DNA of 64,000 bases from Pseudomonas fluorescens (GCF_018614655.1 NZ_JAGGOG010000013.1:293288-357287), one strand, 5' to 3'; numbered from the stretch's first letter, positions 8,007 through 17,048 are shown. The notes: a model not told the origin generated them from the sequence alone. Numbers and translations are program-made.

Positions 8007-9290
8007 ATGCTTGTTGCGGTTGCGATCTTTCTGTTCACCATTGTCCTGGTCATCTGGCAGCCCAAAGGCCTGGGGGTCGGCTGGAGTGCTACCGCCGGCG
8101 CGATCCTCGCCCTGGTGTGCGGGGCTATCAGCCTGGCGGATATCCCCGTGGTGTGGCACATCATCTGGAACGCCACCGGGACTTTCATCGCACTGATCAT
8201 CATCAGTTTGCTGCTCGACGAAGCCGGCTTTTTCGCCTGGGCCGCCTTGCATGTAGCGCGCTGGGGGCGAGGCAAGGGCCGACGGTTGTTTGCTTATATG
8301 GTGTTGCTCGGCGCGTTGGTATCAGCGCTGTTCGCCAACGATGGCGCCGCATTGATCCTCACGCCGATCGTCATGTCGATGCTGCTGGCTCTGCGCTTTT
8401 CCCCAGCGGCCACCCTGGCCTTCGTCATGGGCGCAGGGTTTATTGCCGACACCGCCAGCCTGCCACTGGTGGTCTCCAACCTGGTGAACATTGTCTCGGC
8501 GGACTACTTCAAGATCGGCTTCAACGAATACGCGGTCGTGATGGTGCCGGTGAACTTGGTCAGCGTCGCCGCGACCCTGGCGGTATTGCTGTGGTTCTTC
8601 CGCCGTGACATTCCGCAGGCTTATAACCCGGCCGACCTCGACGACCCGGCCAGTGCCATCCATGATCACGCCACTTTCCGTGCCGGCTGGTGGGTGCTGG
8701 GTATCCTGCTAGTGGGCTGCTTCGCCCTGGAGCCGCTGGGGATTCCCATCAGTGCCATCTCCGCAGTATGTGCGCTGTTGCTGCTGCTGATCGCCGCCAA
8801 GGGTCACAAGATCTCCACCCGCAAGGTGTTGAAAGAAGCGCCCTGGCAGATCGTGGTTTTCTCCCTGGGCATGTACCTGGTGGTCTATGGCCTGCGCAAT
8901 GCCGGGTTGACCACTTACCTCGCCACCTGGCTCGATGCCTTTGCCGAATACGGCGTCTGGGGCGCAGCAATGGGCACCGGAGTACTGACGGCGCTGCTGT
9001 CATCGGCAATGAACAACCTGCCCACGGTGTTGATCGGTGCGCTGTCCATCGAGTCCAGCCATGCCGTGGGTGTGGTCAAGGACGCCATGATCTACGCCAA
9101 CGTGATCGGCAGCGACCTGGGCCCGAAAATCACCCCTATCGGCAGCCTGGCCACACTCCTCTGGCTGCACATTCTGGCGCGCAAGGGCATCACCATCACT
9201 TGGGGTTATTACTTCAAGGTCGGCATTGTCCTGACCTTGCCCGTGCTGTTGATCACCCTCGCCGCCCTGGCCTTGCGCCTCAGTGTCTAA
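8007..9290 (+). CDS. arsB: Arsenite efflux permease ArsB
   Basis: A 427-residue inner-membrane permease, the usual ArsB length, with about twelve hydrophobic segments. It has the conserved opening [20 protein letters not shown] and later [20 protein letters not shown]. It extrudes As(OH)3 or Sb(OH)3, driven by the proton gradient or together with ArsA; no arsA is present here. TAGGAGAG before ATG 8007 is a good ribosome site. It lies between arsR and arsC, so the operon is the standard chromosomal three-gene type. Confidence 0.96.
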   Translation: MLVAVAIFLFTIVLVIWQPKGLGVGWSATAGAILALVCGAISLADIPVVWHIIWNATGTFIALIIISLLLDEAGFFAWAALHVARWGRGKGRRLFAYMVLLGALVSALFANDGAALILTPIVMSMLLALRFSPAATLAFVMGAGFIADTASLPLVVSNLVNIVSADYFKIGFNEYAVVMVPVNLVSVAATLAVLLWFFRRDIPQAYNPADLDDPASAIHDHATFRAGWWVLGILLVGCFALEPLGIPISAISAVCALLLLLIAAKGHKISTRKVLKEAPWQIVVFSLGMYLVVYGLRNAGLTTYLATWLDAFAEYGVWGAAMGTGVLTALLSSAMNNLPTVLIGALSIESSHAVGVVKDAMIYANVIGSDLGPKITPIGSLATLLWLHILARKGITITWGYYFKVGIVLTLPVLLITLAALALRLSV

Positions 9291-9302
9291 CGGAGTCCCG
9301 TC

Positions 9303-9773
9303 ATGAAAGTCTTGTTCATGTGCACCGCCAACAGTTGCCGCAGCATCTTGTCTGAAGCGGTGTTCAACCATCTGGCCCCGGAAGGGTTCCACGCCATCAG
9401 TTCCGGCAGTTTCCCCAAGGGCCAGGTCTTGCCTCGTAGCTTAAGCACCTTGCAGGCCGCGGGGATCAGCACCGAAGGATTGTACAGCAAGGGCAACGAC
9501 GCCTTCGAAGAAAGCCCGCCGGATATCGTGATCACCGTCTGCGACAAGGCCGCTGGCGAAACCTGCCCGGTGTACTTCGGCTCGGCGCTCAAGGCCCACT
9601 GGGGGCTTGAGGATCCATCGGACGTCCAGGGTGATGAGGCGTACGTCGATGCGGCCTTCGATGCCACCGTGGAAACCATCGAGACACGCTGCCGAGCCTT
9701 CTTCAGCCTGCCGTTCACCCGCCTCGACGCCGTGGCACTCAGGGCCGAACTTGAACGTATCGCCGCGCTGTAA
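9303..9773 (+). CDS. arsC: Arsenate reductase (thioredoxin-coupled, LMW-PTP fold)
   Basis: A 156-residue protein of the low-molecular-weight phosphatase fold. The P-loop C(X)5R is CTANSCR at residues 7-13, and the relay cysteines of the redox mechanism are at Cys80 (TVCDKA) and Cys88 (ETCPV). This marks the thioredoxin-dependent type, not the glutaredoxin-dependent ArsC of enteric bacteria. It reduces arsenate to arsenite for export by ArsB. It starts 12 nt after arsB and is clearly co-transcribed. No arsH follows. Confidence 0.94.
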   Translation: MKVLFMCTANSCRSILSEAVFNHLAPEGFHAISSGSFPKGQVLPRSLSTLQAAGISTEGLYSKGNDAFEESPPDIVITVCDKAAGETCPVYFGSALKAHWGLEDPSDVQGDEAYVDAAFDATVETIETRCRAFFSLPFTRLDAVALRAELERIAAL

Positions 9774-9840
9774 CGCTCGACGGCTTTTCTCAAGGTACAG
9801 CGCCAGCGTATGCTCGCCATCAGCCATAAGGAAGGTAGGC

Positions 9841-10452
9841 ATGCTGACGATCTTTTTCTCCGCGCTGGTATTCGGTTTTGTGTTTTGCCTGTCCCCTGGC
9901 GCCGTCCTGGCGGAAACTTTGCGCCGGGGCCTGCTTCATGGATTTACTCCGGCACTGCTGGTGCAAATCGGCTCGCTGGTGGGGGATGCCGTTTGGGCCG
10001 TGATTGGCCTGACGGGTATGGCGTTGTTGCTCCAGCACGAGTCGATACGGGTCCCGCTGACACTTATCTGCGGGCTCTACCTGGCCTGGCTCGGCATTCA
10101 GAGCCTGAGGGATGCCTGGCGCCTGCCTGAAGCCGGCAGCACCCCAGCCCGATCCGGACAAAACGCGATGATGGTCGGCGCAGCGATTTCCTTGGCCAAC
10201 CCGAAGAATATTGTCTACTGGGGCGCCCTGGGCAGCGCGCTTTCCGGAATTGTAGGGGCCACACCCAGCCACAACCAGACGTTGATGTTCTTCGCCGGTT
10301 TCATGCTGGCCTCAATCCTGTCGTGCTTCCTGATTGCGGTACTGGTCAATCTGTTGCGCAAAACTGCATCGGCAACTTGGCAACGGATCAGTTATGGCGC
10401 CTGCGGGTTGGTATTAATCTATCTGGCCGTGTTGGCCCTGCGCGGTATTTGA
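9841..10452 (+). CDS. LysE-family amino-acid exporter
   Basis: A 203-residue membrane protein with about six transmembrane segments. The family N-terminus is visible as FCLSPGAVLAETLRRGL (residues about 15-31) and the mid-protein signature as AISLANPKNIVYWGALGS. LysE/RhtB proteins export amino acids or similar small molecules. ATG 9841 is preceded by AAGGAAGG. The gap from arsC is 67 nt, so it may be read through from the ars operon, but no functional link is obvious. A terminator hairpin follows at 10558. Confidence 0.88.
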   Translation: MLTIFFSALVFGFVFCLSPGAVLAETLRRGLLHGFTPALLVQIGSLVGDAVWAVIGLTGMALLLQHESIRVPLTLICGLYLAWLGIQSLRDAWRLPEAGSTPARSGQNAMMVGAAISLANPKNIVYWGALGSALSGIVGATPSHNQTLMFFAGFMLASILSCFLIAVLVNLLRKTASATWQRISYGACGLVLIYLAVLALRGI

Positions 10453-10769
10453 TTTATATGTTCTGCAACTTACCAATACCTCTTGCCTGAACGAACTCTG
10501 AACCCGCGGCCATTTAATTCATTAAACGTTGACATTCATCAACTGCCTGAGTAGATTGCCCGTGCCTGCAACTCGGGCCTTTTTTAAACCTCACAAAAGA
10601 AGCCAATGGACACAGTATCTAGTCGCTGTCCGATCACCGTGAATACGGCGAATCGGGCGCAAAACCCAGAATATGACGGGACTCGCCTTTCAGGTCCGGT
10701 AAGCTGCGCTAGAGCTTGATGCTCCACGTAACTGCCTCACCGGTCGCCAGTCCGGTCCCGAGGTGTGTT
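10453..10769. other. Intergenic region
   Basis: 317 nt with no convincing gene. It holds the terminator at 10558-10586 and then presumably the promoter of the mgtA-leader transcript. No clear PhoP-type direct repeat was recognised. Confidence 0.5.
10558..10586 (+). terminator. Rho-independent terminator
   Basis: GCCCG (10558-10562), an 11-nt loop and CGGGC (10574-10578) followed by CTTTTTT. It is downstream of the LysE-family gene, on the plus strand. Confidence 0.75.
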
Positions 10770-11084
10770 ATGAATTTTCAAACCTTTGTTTTTCCTAAAG
10801 TAATCTTGCCTGATCTACGTACGCTGGCGTCAGCCCTGCGTGCCAGGCTGGGCCGCGACCCCGTGGGCTTTTCGCCTGCCCGCACCGCCTTTATCAGCCC
10901 TGCCCCCCGCGTGAGCCCGGTTCCCCTGGCCCACTGGCGTATCTGCCCAACGACTGGCCAACTGCTGCAGCAATGGGATCACGCCGACCCTCAAGACCCT
11001 CAGAGTCGAAACGCCTCCAGCCTGTTCGCGCAAGCGAGCCTGATGTTGAGCCTCTACGTGAGCGCTCACGGCTGGAAGCGTTGA
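10770..11084 (+). CDS. Small Pro-rich protein encoded in the mgtA leader
   Basis: A 104-residue protein starting at ATG 10770, with GAGGTG at 10760-10765. An ATG at 10716 is possible but has no good ribosome site. The middle is unusually rich in proline (SPARTAFISPAPRVSPVPL, about residues 35-53) and is followed by WRICPTTGQLLQQW. I do not recognise a characterised family. It is encoded 273 nt before mgtA, and its stop codon forms the first base of a terminator hairpin. In Salmonella, proline codons in the mgtL leader of mgtA couple translation to Mg2+-controlled expression. A similar coupling here is an inference from position and composition. Confidence 0.55.
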   Translation: MNFQTFVFPKVILPDLRTLASALRARLGRDPVGFSPARTAFISPAPRVSPVPLAHWRICPTTGQLLQQWDHADPQDPQSRNASSLFAQASLMLSLYVSAHGWKR

Positions 11085-11138
11085 ACAGTCACCGCCAGGC
11101 GCCCTCTTCGAGCGCCTGAACAAGACTGTTTTCTTATT
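11084..11138 (+). terminator. Terminator/attenuator hairpin before mgtA
   Basis: Nested stem: AACAGTC (11084-11090) pairs with GACTGTT (11124-11130), and AGGCGC (11097-11102) pairs with GCGCCT (11112-11117). TTCTTATT follows. It starts at the last base of the upstream stop codon, so a ribosome stalled or terminating there would disturb the stem. It could act as an attenuator for mgtA or simply end the upstream transcript. Confidence 0.6.
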
Positions 11139-11167
11139 ATTCGCCAATTGATTTGCTGGAGTTCTCT

Positions 11168-11206
11168 ATGGACGAAGCCAGTAGTAGCCCGCTGCGCACT
11201 AGTTAA
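11168..11206 (+). CDS. Candidate 12-residue leader peptide upstream of mgtA
   Basis: ATG 11168 follows GGAG and encodes MDEASSSPLRTS, then TAA at 11204. The peptide opens with two acidic residues and contains a proline, recalling the acidic/proline character of the MgtL peptide of enteric bacteria, whose translation is sensitive to Mg2+. Its second half lies in the left arm of the hairpin at 11187-11226, so translation and folding would compete. Function is inferred. The ORF is short enough to arise by chance. Confidence 0.4.
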   Translation: MDEASSSPLRTS

Positions 11207-11226
11207 CTAACGCGCTTCTAGCGGGC
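11187..11226 (+). promoter_or_regulatory. Hairpin spanning the end of the mgtA leader ORF
   Basis: GCCCGCT (11187-11193) pairs with AGCGGGC (11220-11226), with inner GCGC (11194-11197) pairing GCGC (11212-11215). The stem covers the last codons and stop of the 12-codon ORF. mgtA begins 130 nt further on. It is probably part of the riboregulatory leader. Confidence 0.45.
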
Positions 11227-11356
11227 CTGTAGAAAGTTACTGAATACTTTATTTAAACCGATCGCGAAGTCAGCGACTCGGCATGCTTTCGCTCGCCTGT
11301 CCTCAGGTAAGTTCCGGGTATGTTTTGTCGAAAAATTGGCGACAGGAGTACATACA

Positions 11357-14071
11357 ATGAGCGCAGTAAAAACCACGCAATTGCCAAACAAAAACAGCAC
11401 AAGTGCCGACATCAAACTGTCGATGCGTGCTGCCCGTGAGGCCCAGAACGGCCTTTCGGCCACCCTGGCCAACGTCCGGGCAACCAAGGACGGTCTGACT
11501 GAACTGGACGCCTCGGCCCGTCTGCAACGCGAAGGCTATAACGAGGTAGCCCACGACAAGCCGCCTCACGCCTTCGTGCAGTTTCTCCAGGCACTGAACA
11601 ACCCGTTCATCTATGTGCTGCTAACCTTGGCGGGCATCAGCTTCGTCACCGATTACTGGCTGCCACTGCAGGCGGGTGAAGAAGTCGACCTGACCAAGGT
11701 CATCATTATCATGACCATGGTCATGCTCAGCAGCCTGCTGCGCTTCTGGCAAGAACACCGTTCGGCCAAGTCCGCCGAAGCCTTGAAAGCCATGGTCCGC
11801 ACCACCGCGACCGTGCTGCGTCGCGAGCAGGTCGGTTCCAAACCCACCCTGCGGGAAGTGCCGATGCGCGACCTGGTGGCGGGCGACATCGTGCAGTTGT
11901 CGGCCGGCGACATGATCCCGGCGGACATCCGCCTGATCGAATCCCGAGACCTGTTTATCAGCCAGGCCGTACTGACCGGCGAAGCATTGCCGGTGGAAAA
12001 GTACGACACCCTGGGGGACGTCACGCAAAAATCCGCCACGTCCAAGGCGGCAGACCAGGGCAACCTGCTGGACCTGCCCAACATCTGCTTCATGGGCACC
12101 AACGTGGTCAGTGGCCGGGCGCAAGCCGTGGTGGTGGCCACCGGTACGCGTACCTACTTCGGGTCGCTGGCCAAGGCCATCGTCGGCTCCCGGGTGCAAA
12201 CCGCCTTTGACCGCGGCGTGAACAGCGTCAGCTGGTTGTTGATTCGCTTCATGCTGGTGATGGTGCCCATCGTGTTTTTCCTCAACGGCTTCTCCAAGGG
12301 AGACTGGGGTGATGCCTTCCTGTTTGCCCTGGCGGTGGCTGTCGGCCTGACCCCGGAAATGCTGCCGATGATCGTCAGCGCCAACCTGGCCAAAGGCGCA
12401 ACCGCTATGGCCAAGCGCAAAGTGGTGGTCAAGCGCCTGAACGCGATCCAGAACTTCGGCTCGATGGACGTGCTGTGCACCGACAAGACCGGCACCCTGA
12501 CCCAGGACAAAATCATCCTGGAGCACCACGTCAACGCCTTCGGCCAACGTGATGATTCAGTGCTGTCGCTGGCCTGGCTGAACAGCCATCACCAAAGCGG
12601 CATGCGCAACTTGATGGACCAGGCGGTGGTGCAGTTCTCGGAGCAAAATCCAAAGTTCCAGGTGCCGTTCGCCTACAGCAAGGTCGATGAGCTGCCCTTC
12701 GACTTCGTACGTCGACGCCTATCGATTGTGGTCAAGGACGCCCAAGGCGATCACCTGCTCGTGTGCAAGGGCGCCGTGGAGGAGATGCTGAGCATTTCCA
12801 CCCATACGATGGAAGGCGACACCGCCATCGTCCTGGATGAGCGCCGCCGTGAAGAATTGCTGGCCCTCGCCAGTGACTACAACGAGGATGGCTTCCGGGT
12901 ACTGGTGGTTGCGACCCGCACTATTCCCAAATCCCTGGCCCGCAACCAATACACCACCGCCGATGAACGAAACCTGGTGATCCATGGTTTCCTGACCTTC
13001 CTCGATCCACCCAAAGAAACCGCCGGCCCGGCCATTGCGGCCCTGCAAGATATCGGCGTGGCGGTCAAAGTCCTCACCGGCGACAACGCCGTGGTCACCA
13101 GCAAGATCTGCCGCCAGGTCGGGCTGGATCCAGGCCAGCCATTGCTGGGCGTAGAAATCGAAGCCATGGATGATGCCACCCTCAAGCTGCGCGTAGAGGA
13201 ACGCACTGTCTTCGCCAAACTGACACCGTTGCAGAAATCCCGGGTGCTCAAGGCCTTGCAGTCCAACGGTCACACCGTGGGTTTCCTCGGCGACGGCATC
13301 AACGATGCGCCGGCCCTGCGGGATGCCGACGTGGGTATCTCGGTGGACAGCGGCACTGATATCGCCAAGGAATCGGCCGACATCATCCTCCTGGAAAAGA
13401 GCCTGATGGTGCTGGAAGAAGGCGTGCTCAAAGGCCGCGAAACCTTCGGCAATATCATGAAGTACCTGAACATGACCGCCAGCTCCAACTTTGGCAACGT
13501 GTTCTCGGTGCTGGTGGCCAGTGCGTTTATTCCCTTCATGCCAATGCTGGCGATCCACCTGCTGCTGCAAAACCTGATGTACGACATCTCCCAACTGGCC
13601 TTGCCGTGGGACAAGATGGACAAGGAATACCTGGCCAAACCACGCAAGTGGGATGCAAAAAACATTGGCCGCTTCATGATCTGGATCGGACCGACCTCGT
13701 CGATCTTCGACATCACCACCTTCGCCCTGATGTGGTACGTGTTCTCCGCCAACAGCGTGGAAATGCAGACCTTGTTCCAGTCGGGCTGGTTCATCGAGGG
13801 GCTGCTCTCGCAAACCCTGGTGGTACACATGTTGCGCACGCGCAAGATTCCGTTCTTCCAGAGCACTGCAGCGTGGCCGGTGATCATGATGACCTGCATC
13901 GTGATTGCGCTCGGGATCTACGTACCGTTCTCGCCTCTGGGCAGCCTGGTGGGCCTGGAGCCGCTGCCGCTGGCGTACTTCCCATGGCTGGTGGGCACCC
14001 TGCTCGCCTACTGCTGCGTAGCCCAACTGATGAAGACGATCTACATCCGCCGCTTCAAGCAGTGGTACTGA
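11357..14071 (+). CDS. mgtA: Mg2+-importing P-type ATPase (P3B type)
   Basis: A 904-residue P-type ATPase. Order of motifs: N-terminal soluble part, first membrane pair, actuator motif TGEALPVEK, phosphorylation site DKTGTLTQD near residue 376, nucleotide-binding domain, hinge GDGINDAPAL, and six C-terminal helices. The C-terminal LLLQNLMYDISQLALPWDKMD segment is typical of MgtA/MgtB Mg2+ transporters. ATG 11357 follows CAGGAG and is preferred over the upstream in-frame codon at 11336. It imports Mg2+ at low external concentration. Regulation is probably by the preceding leader. A palindromic repeat closes the unit. Confidence 0.95.
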   Translation: MSAVKTTQLPNKNSTSADIKLSMRAAREAQNGLSATLANVRATKDGLTELDASARLQREGYNEVAHDKPPHAFVQFLQALNNPFIYVLLTLAGISFVTDYWLPLQAGEEVDLTKVIIIMTMVMLSSLLRFWQEHRSAKSAEALKAMVRTTATVLRREQVGSKPTLREVPMRDLVAGDIVQLSAGDMIPADIRLIESRDLFISQAVLTGEALPVEKYDTLGDVTQKSATSKAADQGNLLDLPNICFMGTNVVSGRAQAVVVATGTRTYFGSLAKAIVGSRVQTAFDRGVNSVSWLLIRFMLVMVPIVFFLNGFSKGDWGDAFLFALAVAVGLTPEMLPMIVSANLAKGATAMAKRKVVVKRLNAIQNFGSMDVLCTDKTGTLTQDKIILEHHVNAFGQRDDSVLSLAWLNSHHQSGMRNLMDQAVVQFSEQNPKFQVPFAYSKVDELPFDFVRRRLSIVVKDAQGDHLLVCKGAVEEMLSISTHTMEGDTAIVLDERRREELLALASDYNEDGFRVLVVATRTIPKSLARNQYTTADERNLVIHGFLTFLDPPKETAGPAIAALQDIGVAVKVLTGDNAVVTSKICRQVGLDPGQPLLGVEIEAMDDATLKLRVEERTVFAKLTPLQKSRVLKALQSNGHTVGFLGDGINDAPALRDADVGISVDSGTDIAKESADIILLEKSLMVLEEGVLKGRETFGNIMKYLNMTASSNFGNVFSVLVASAFIPFMPMLAIHLLLQNLMYDISQLALPWDKMDKEYLAKPRKWDAKNIGRFMIWIGPTSSIFDITTFALMWYVFSANSVEMQTLFQSGWFIEGLLSQTLVVHMLRTRKIPFFQSTAAWPVIMMTCIVIALGIYVPFSPLGSLVGLEPLPLAYFPWLVGTLLAYCCVAQLMKTIYIRRFKQWY

Positions 14072-14077
14072 TCGCCC

Positions 14078-14166
14078 TGTAGCCGCTGACGAGGCACGAG
14101 GCTGAGCAGGGCCGCCTAGGGTCGCTACGCAACCCATCGCAGCCTCGTGCCTCGGCAGCGGCTACA
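14078..14166. repeat. REP-type inverted repeat after mgtA
   Basis: Arms 14078-14104 and 14140-14166 pair over 27 nt with one mismatch. They share GAGGC and CTG elements with the GCTGTCGAGC family but carry a different core (GACGAGGCACGAGGCTG). Its position right after mgtA suggests it also serves as a transcription-ending structure. Confidence 0.8.
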
Positions 14167-14212
14167 TTCCGCCGAAAAAATGAAAAGCGACAAGCAATAC
14201 GAGGAAAACACC

Positions 14213-14560
14213 ATGCGCGTCTTGATCTGTGCAGGTCGTCATTACGCCGATGCAAAAATGTCCCGCCAAGTGCTGGATGCCTACCACCGCCTGCACCCTG
14301 TTCAGGTTTTGATCCACGGTGGCAGCCAGTTCCTGGGCAGCGACATAGAGGACTGGGCCCGGGAAGTCGGGGTGGATGTGGTGCGTTACCCACCCAACTG
14401 GCAACGCCATGGCAAACAGGCGGAGCGGCATCGCAACCAGTTCATGCTGACGGACAGCCGACCCGAGGTAGTGATTGCACTGCCCGGTGGCGACGACACC
14501 TCAGAGCTGATCAACCAGGCAAGAACGTGCGGCATCCATGTGCTGACTGTGGACAGCTGA
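14213..14560 (+). CDS. DUF2493/SLOG-family protein (YspA-like)
   Basis: A 115-residue Rossmann-like protein of the SLOG superfamily. It begins MRVLICAGRHYADAK, with the glycine-containing nucleotide loop. HGGSQFLGSDIEDWA and ALPGGDDTSELI are the two conserved glycine-rich motifs of DUF2493. SLOG proteins bind nucleotide-derived ligands, and some act in phage defence or signalling; this small stand-alone type is uncharacterised. ATG 14213 follows GAGGAAA. A possible small ORF and a barrel-like protein follow on the same strand. Confidence 0.8.
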   Translation: MRVLICAGRHYADAKMSRQVLDAYHRLHPVQVLIHGGSQFLGSDIEDWAREVGVDVVRYPPNWQRHGKQAERHRNQFMLTDSRPEVVIALPGGDDTSELINQARTCGIHVLTVDS

Positions 14561-14587
14561 ATCAATCCCTATCTGGAGCATCACCCC

Positions 14588-14752
14588 ATGCAAGAAGAAC
14601 CCAGTTGTAGCGGCATCAACCTGCAGTACACCGCTTATTTGAATCACGGCGCGTCCCTGCCAAGTCCATTGCTCAATGGTCGACCGGGACCGCGCTGCCG
14701 GCTGTTTATCGAGGTTCACCATGTACAAAAAACACCTGCCACTGCGGCCTGA
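14588..14752 (+). CDS. Possible small ORF (54 residues)
   Basis: ATG 14588 has GGAG nine nt upstream and runs to TGA at 14750-14752, overlapping the next gene by 32 nt. The first half (EEPSCSGINLQYTAYLNHG) looks protein-like, while the second half is less convincing. No family is recognised. It sits between the SLOG gene and the barrel-like gene and could be translationally coupled to the latter. Confidence 0.3.
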   Translation: MQEEPSCSGINLQYTAYLNHGASLPSPLLNGRPGPRCRLFIEVHHVQKTPATAA

Positions 14753-15542
14753 CGGATTTGCCAAATACCGCATCCAACAACGCCAGAAATCCAAATCCAG
14801 CCTTCACGCCCTGCCTCCCTCCAAACAACGTGCGCTGCGGCGCAACCTGATCTTCATCGGCACGACCCTGGGTGTCGTCCTGGTCCTCAGCCTGCTGTCC
14901 AAAGCGTATGCCGCCGGCGGCTCGTATGTGGTCGACGACGGTGCGGTCAATGCGCCTGGGGAATGCAACGTCGATGCCTGGCACACCGCCAATCGGCACA
15001 ATGGCTCGACCCACAATGAAACCCTGTCCGCCGCGTGTACCTCCGCAGACCTACCCTGGCTGCAATGGGGCGCCGCCGTAGCGCGGGCCACCGCCGAGGG
15101 CGATGGCGAGACCCAGGTCAGCCCGCAGCTCAAGGCGCAATTATGGTCACGGGAAGATTTAGGGATAGAGATAGCGGCATCCGCCGCCGCGCATTTCGCC
15201 CTTAATCGGCAACATTCCTTTGACGGTGCCGACCTGAGCATTCCCTTCACCTGGCAGCCGCTCGAATCCCTGAAGCTGAACGTCAATGCGGGGTGGAGCC
15301 ATGCCTATGACGATGGCGAGCAACATCATCACCTGACCTGGGGCACCGGGTTCGAATACAGCGTGGTCGATTCGCTGACGTTGATCGCCGAACGCTACGG
15401 TCAGCAAGGCGGCGACCAGGCGTGGCAAGCGGGGCCACGGGTGCATGTCGGGAAGAATATCGATGTGGACCTGGTGGTGGGACGCAGCCTGATCGGGGAT
15501 CGCCATCAGTGGCTGACGACGGGGGCTACGTTGCGGTTCTGA
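14721..15542 (+). CDS. Putative outer-membrane barrel-like protein
   Basis: A 273-residue protein starting at ATG 14721 with GAGG upstream. A basic N-terminus of about 45 residues precedes one hydrophobic segment (FIGTTLGVVLVLSLL), which ends in an AYAAG cleavage-like site. So it is either a long signal peptide or an N-terminal anchor. The mature part shows alternating hydrophobic/polar strands (LKLNVNAGWSHAY, FEYSVVDSLTLIAERYG, VDLVVGRSLIG) and ends in LRF, an aromatic C-terminus as in outer-membrane barrels. Two Cys near the mature N-terminus may pair. No named family is recognised. Confidence 0.6.
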   Translation: MYKKHLPLRPDGFAKYRIQQRQKSKSSLHALPPSKQRALRRNLIFIGTTLGVVLVLSLLSKAYAAGGSYVVDDGAVNAPGECNVDAWHTANRHNGSTHNETLSAACTSADLPWLQWGAAVARATAEGDGETQVSPQLKAQLWSREDLGIEIAASAAAHFALNRQHSFDGADLSIPFTWQPLESLKLNVNAGWSHAYDDGEQHHHLTWGTGFEYSVVDSLTLIAERYGQQGGDQAWQAGPRVHVGKNIDVDLVVGRSLIGDRHQWLTTGATLRF

Positions 15543-15550
15543 AGGAGCAT

Positions 15551-15581
15551 GAAGGTGAGCGGGCGTGCCCCGCTCACCTTC
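15551..15581. terminator. Bidirectional hairpin between convergent genes
   Basis: 13-bp perfect stem 15551-15563/15569-15581 (GAAGGTGAGCGGG and its complement) with a 5-nt loop. There is no long T run. It lies between the gene ending at 15542 (+) and the one ending at 15590 (-). Confidence 0.65.
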
Positions 15582-15589
15582 ATTAGGCG

Positions 15590-16348
15590 TTAAGCCTGCC
15601 CTTTGGCCTGGCGCTCCAACTGCACCTGAAATTCAGGCTCGATATTGAGCGCGACCGCCAATTCGTCCAGGTAGCCTCGCTCAGCCGGCTGCTGGTCATT
15701 CACCAGCATCACGCTGGCCAGATAGATCTCGGAACCAATGGCGGGGTTCTGTGCATACTCGCTAAAGTCCGAAGCCTTGAGAGGCAGGGCAACTTCTGCA
15801 TCAAGCCATGCCTTCAGCTCGGGCTCATCAGTATGACGCGCCAACTCGGCAGAAATCAGCGCCTGCTCTTGGTCGTCAATCTTGCCATCGGCCTTGGCCG
15901 CCGCGATCAACGCACGCAGGATCGCATGGCTGTGCTCATCCACTTCGGCGCCAGACAGTTGGTCAACGGTCTGCAACGCTTGCTGGGGCGCGGACGCCTG
16001 TTGGCTCTGCCATGCCTGGTAAGCCTGGTAAGCCATCATCCCCAGGGAGGCCAGGGCCGCGTAATTGGTCCCGCCCGAGCGTCCTTGAGTCGTACTACCC
16101 GAGCTCGATCCGCCTAAAAGACCACCGAGGCCGCCGAGGCCACCCAGCAGACCTCCCAAGCCACCCAACCCACCACCGCCAGACGCCGCACTGCCCGCGC
16201 CGCCGCCCTGAAGCAAGCCGCCTAGCAGTCCGCCTAGCCCACCGAGGCCTCCCAAGCCCCCTTGAGGTGCGGCTGTCGAACCGCCCTGCTGGCTCATCGA
16301 GGCCTGACCGGCTTGCAACAGTTTTTCCAGTAGATCGCTGGTGTTCAT
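15590..16348 (-). CDS. DUF533 / TerB-like protein with Gly-Leu-rich linker
   Basis: A 252-residue protein. The first 20 residues (MNTSDLLEKLLQAGQA) are followed by about 65 residues of Gly/Leu low-complexity repeats of GGLGGLGGLL type. A C-terminal helical domain then carries a calcium-like loop AAAKADGKIDDQEQALI near residue 150, typical of the TerB/DUF533 fold (YebE-like). These proteins are inner-membrane-associated and of unknown role. GAGGAGGG precedes ATG 16348. The Gly-rich segment is encoded by short repeated codon blocks and may be length-variable. Confidence 0.85.
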   Translation of the reverse strand: MNTSDLLEKLLQAGQASMSQQGGSTAAPQGGLGGLGGLGGLLGGLLQGGGAGSAASGGGGLGGLGGLLGGLGGLGGLLGGSSSGSTTQGRSGGTNYAALASLGMMAYQAYQAWQSQQASAPQQALQTVDQLSGAEVDEHSHAILRALIAAAKADGKIDDQEQALISAELARHTDEPELKAWLDAEVALPLKASDFSEYAQNPAIGSEIYLASVMLVNDQQPAERGYLDELAVALNIEPEFQVQLERQAKGQA

Positions 16349-16519
16349 GGTGTCGCCCTCCTCGGGCATCAGGTTCCAGACAAGCAACAATAGCTTGCCT
16401 GGGCGATAACGTCGTGACCGCCCGGCAGGGTTCGTGCTCTCCCTGCCGTATCGTCCATCCTCTGGTCGCCTTATCATGGGGTCGCCACACTCAAACACCC
16501 CCACCAAGGAGGGACGCAC

Positions 16520-17047
16520 GTGACCCGCGCCGAGCATATTAGCCTGATGGCCACCTATAACCAGTGGATGAATCTGAAGATTTATGAAACTGCCCGTGGG
16601 CTGAGCGACGAAGCGCTGCTGGCCGACCGGGGCGCCTTTTTCAGTTCGATCATCGGCACCCTGAATCACCTTATGTTGGGGGATACCGTCTGGCTCAAGC
16701 GCTTTGCCGAGCATCCAGCCGAATACGCCGCGTTGACCCCGCTAAAAGCACTGGACACGCCACACAGACTGGACCAACTGGCGTTTGCCAACATCCGCGA
16801 ACTCCAGGCCCAGCGTGTCTGGCTGGACCAGATCATCCTCGACTGGGCGCAATCGGTCAGCGAACCAGACCTGGACCAGCGCCTGCGCTACCACAACATG
16901 CGAGGCGTCGCAGCAGACAAGAATTTCTACAGCCTGATCACCCACTTTTTCAATCACCAGACCCACCATCGGGGCCAAGCGACGACACTGCTGACGCAGG
17001 CCGGACACGATGTCGGCGATACCGACCTGGTGGGTCTCATCGACTGA
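16520..17047 (+). CDS. DinB-family metalloprotein
   Basis: A 175-residue four-helix protein of the DinB/YfiT superfamily. Expected metal ligands are visible: His in GTLNHLMLGD (about residue 49) and His in HFFNHQTHHRGQ near 142-152. The length is normal. Members are divalent-metal enzymes, often thiol transferases, but the bacterial stand-alone proteins are mostly uncharacterised. It starts with GTG after AAGGAGG. It converges with the GFA gene at 17049, two nt apart. Confidence 0.85.
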   Translation: MTRAEHISLMATYNQWMNLKIYETARGLSDEALLADRGAFFSSIIGTLNHLMLGDTVWLKRFAEHPAEYAALTPLKALDTPHRLDQLAFANIRELQAQRVWLDQIILDWAQSVSEPDLDQRLRYHNMRGVAADKNFYSLITHFFNHQTHHRGQATTLLTQAGHDVGDTDLVGLID

Positions 17048-17048
17048 G

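Noticed and set aside
12719..14137. 472-codon open frame on the minus strand
   Set aside because: Antisense to mgtA. The His/Gln-rich sequence and lack of any domain show it is a by-product of high-GC codon bias.
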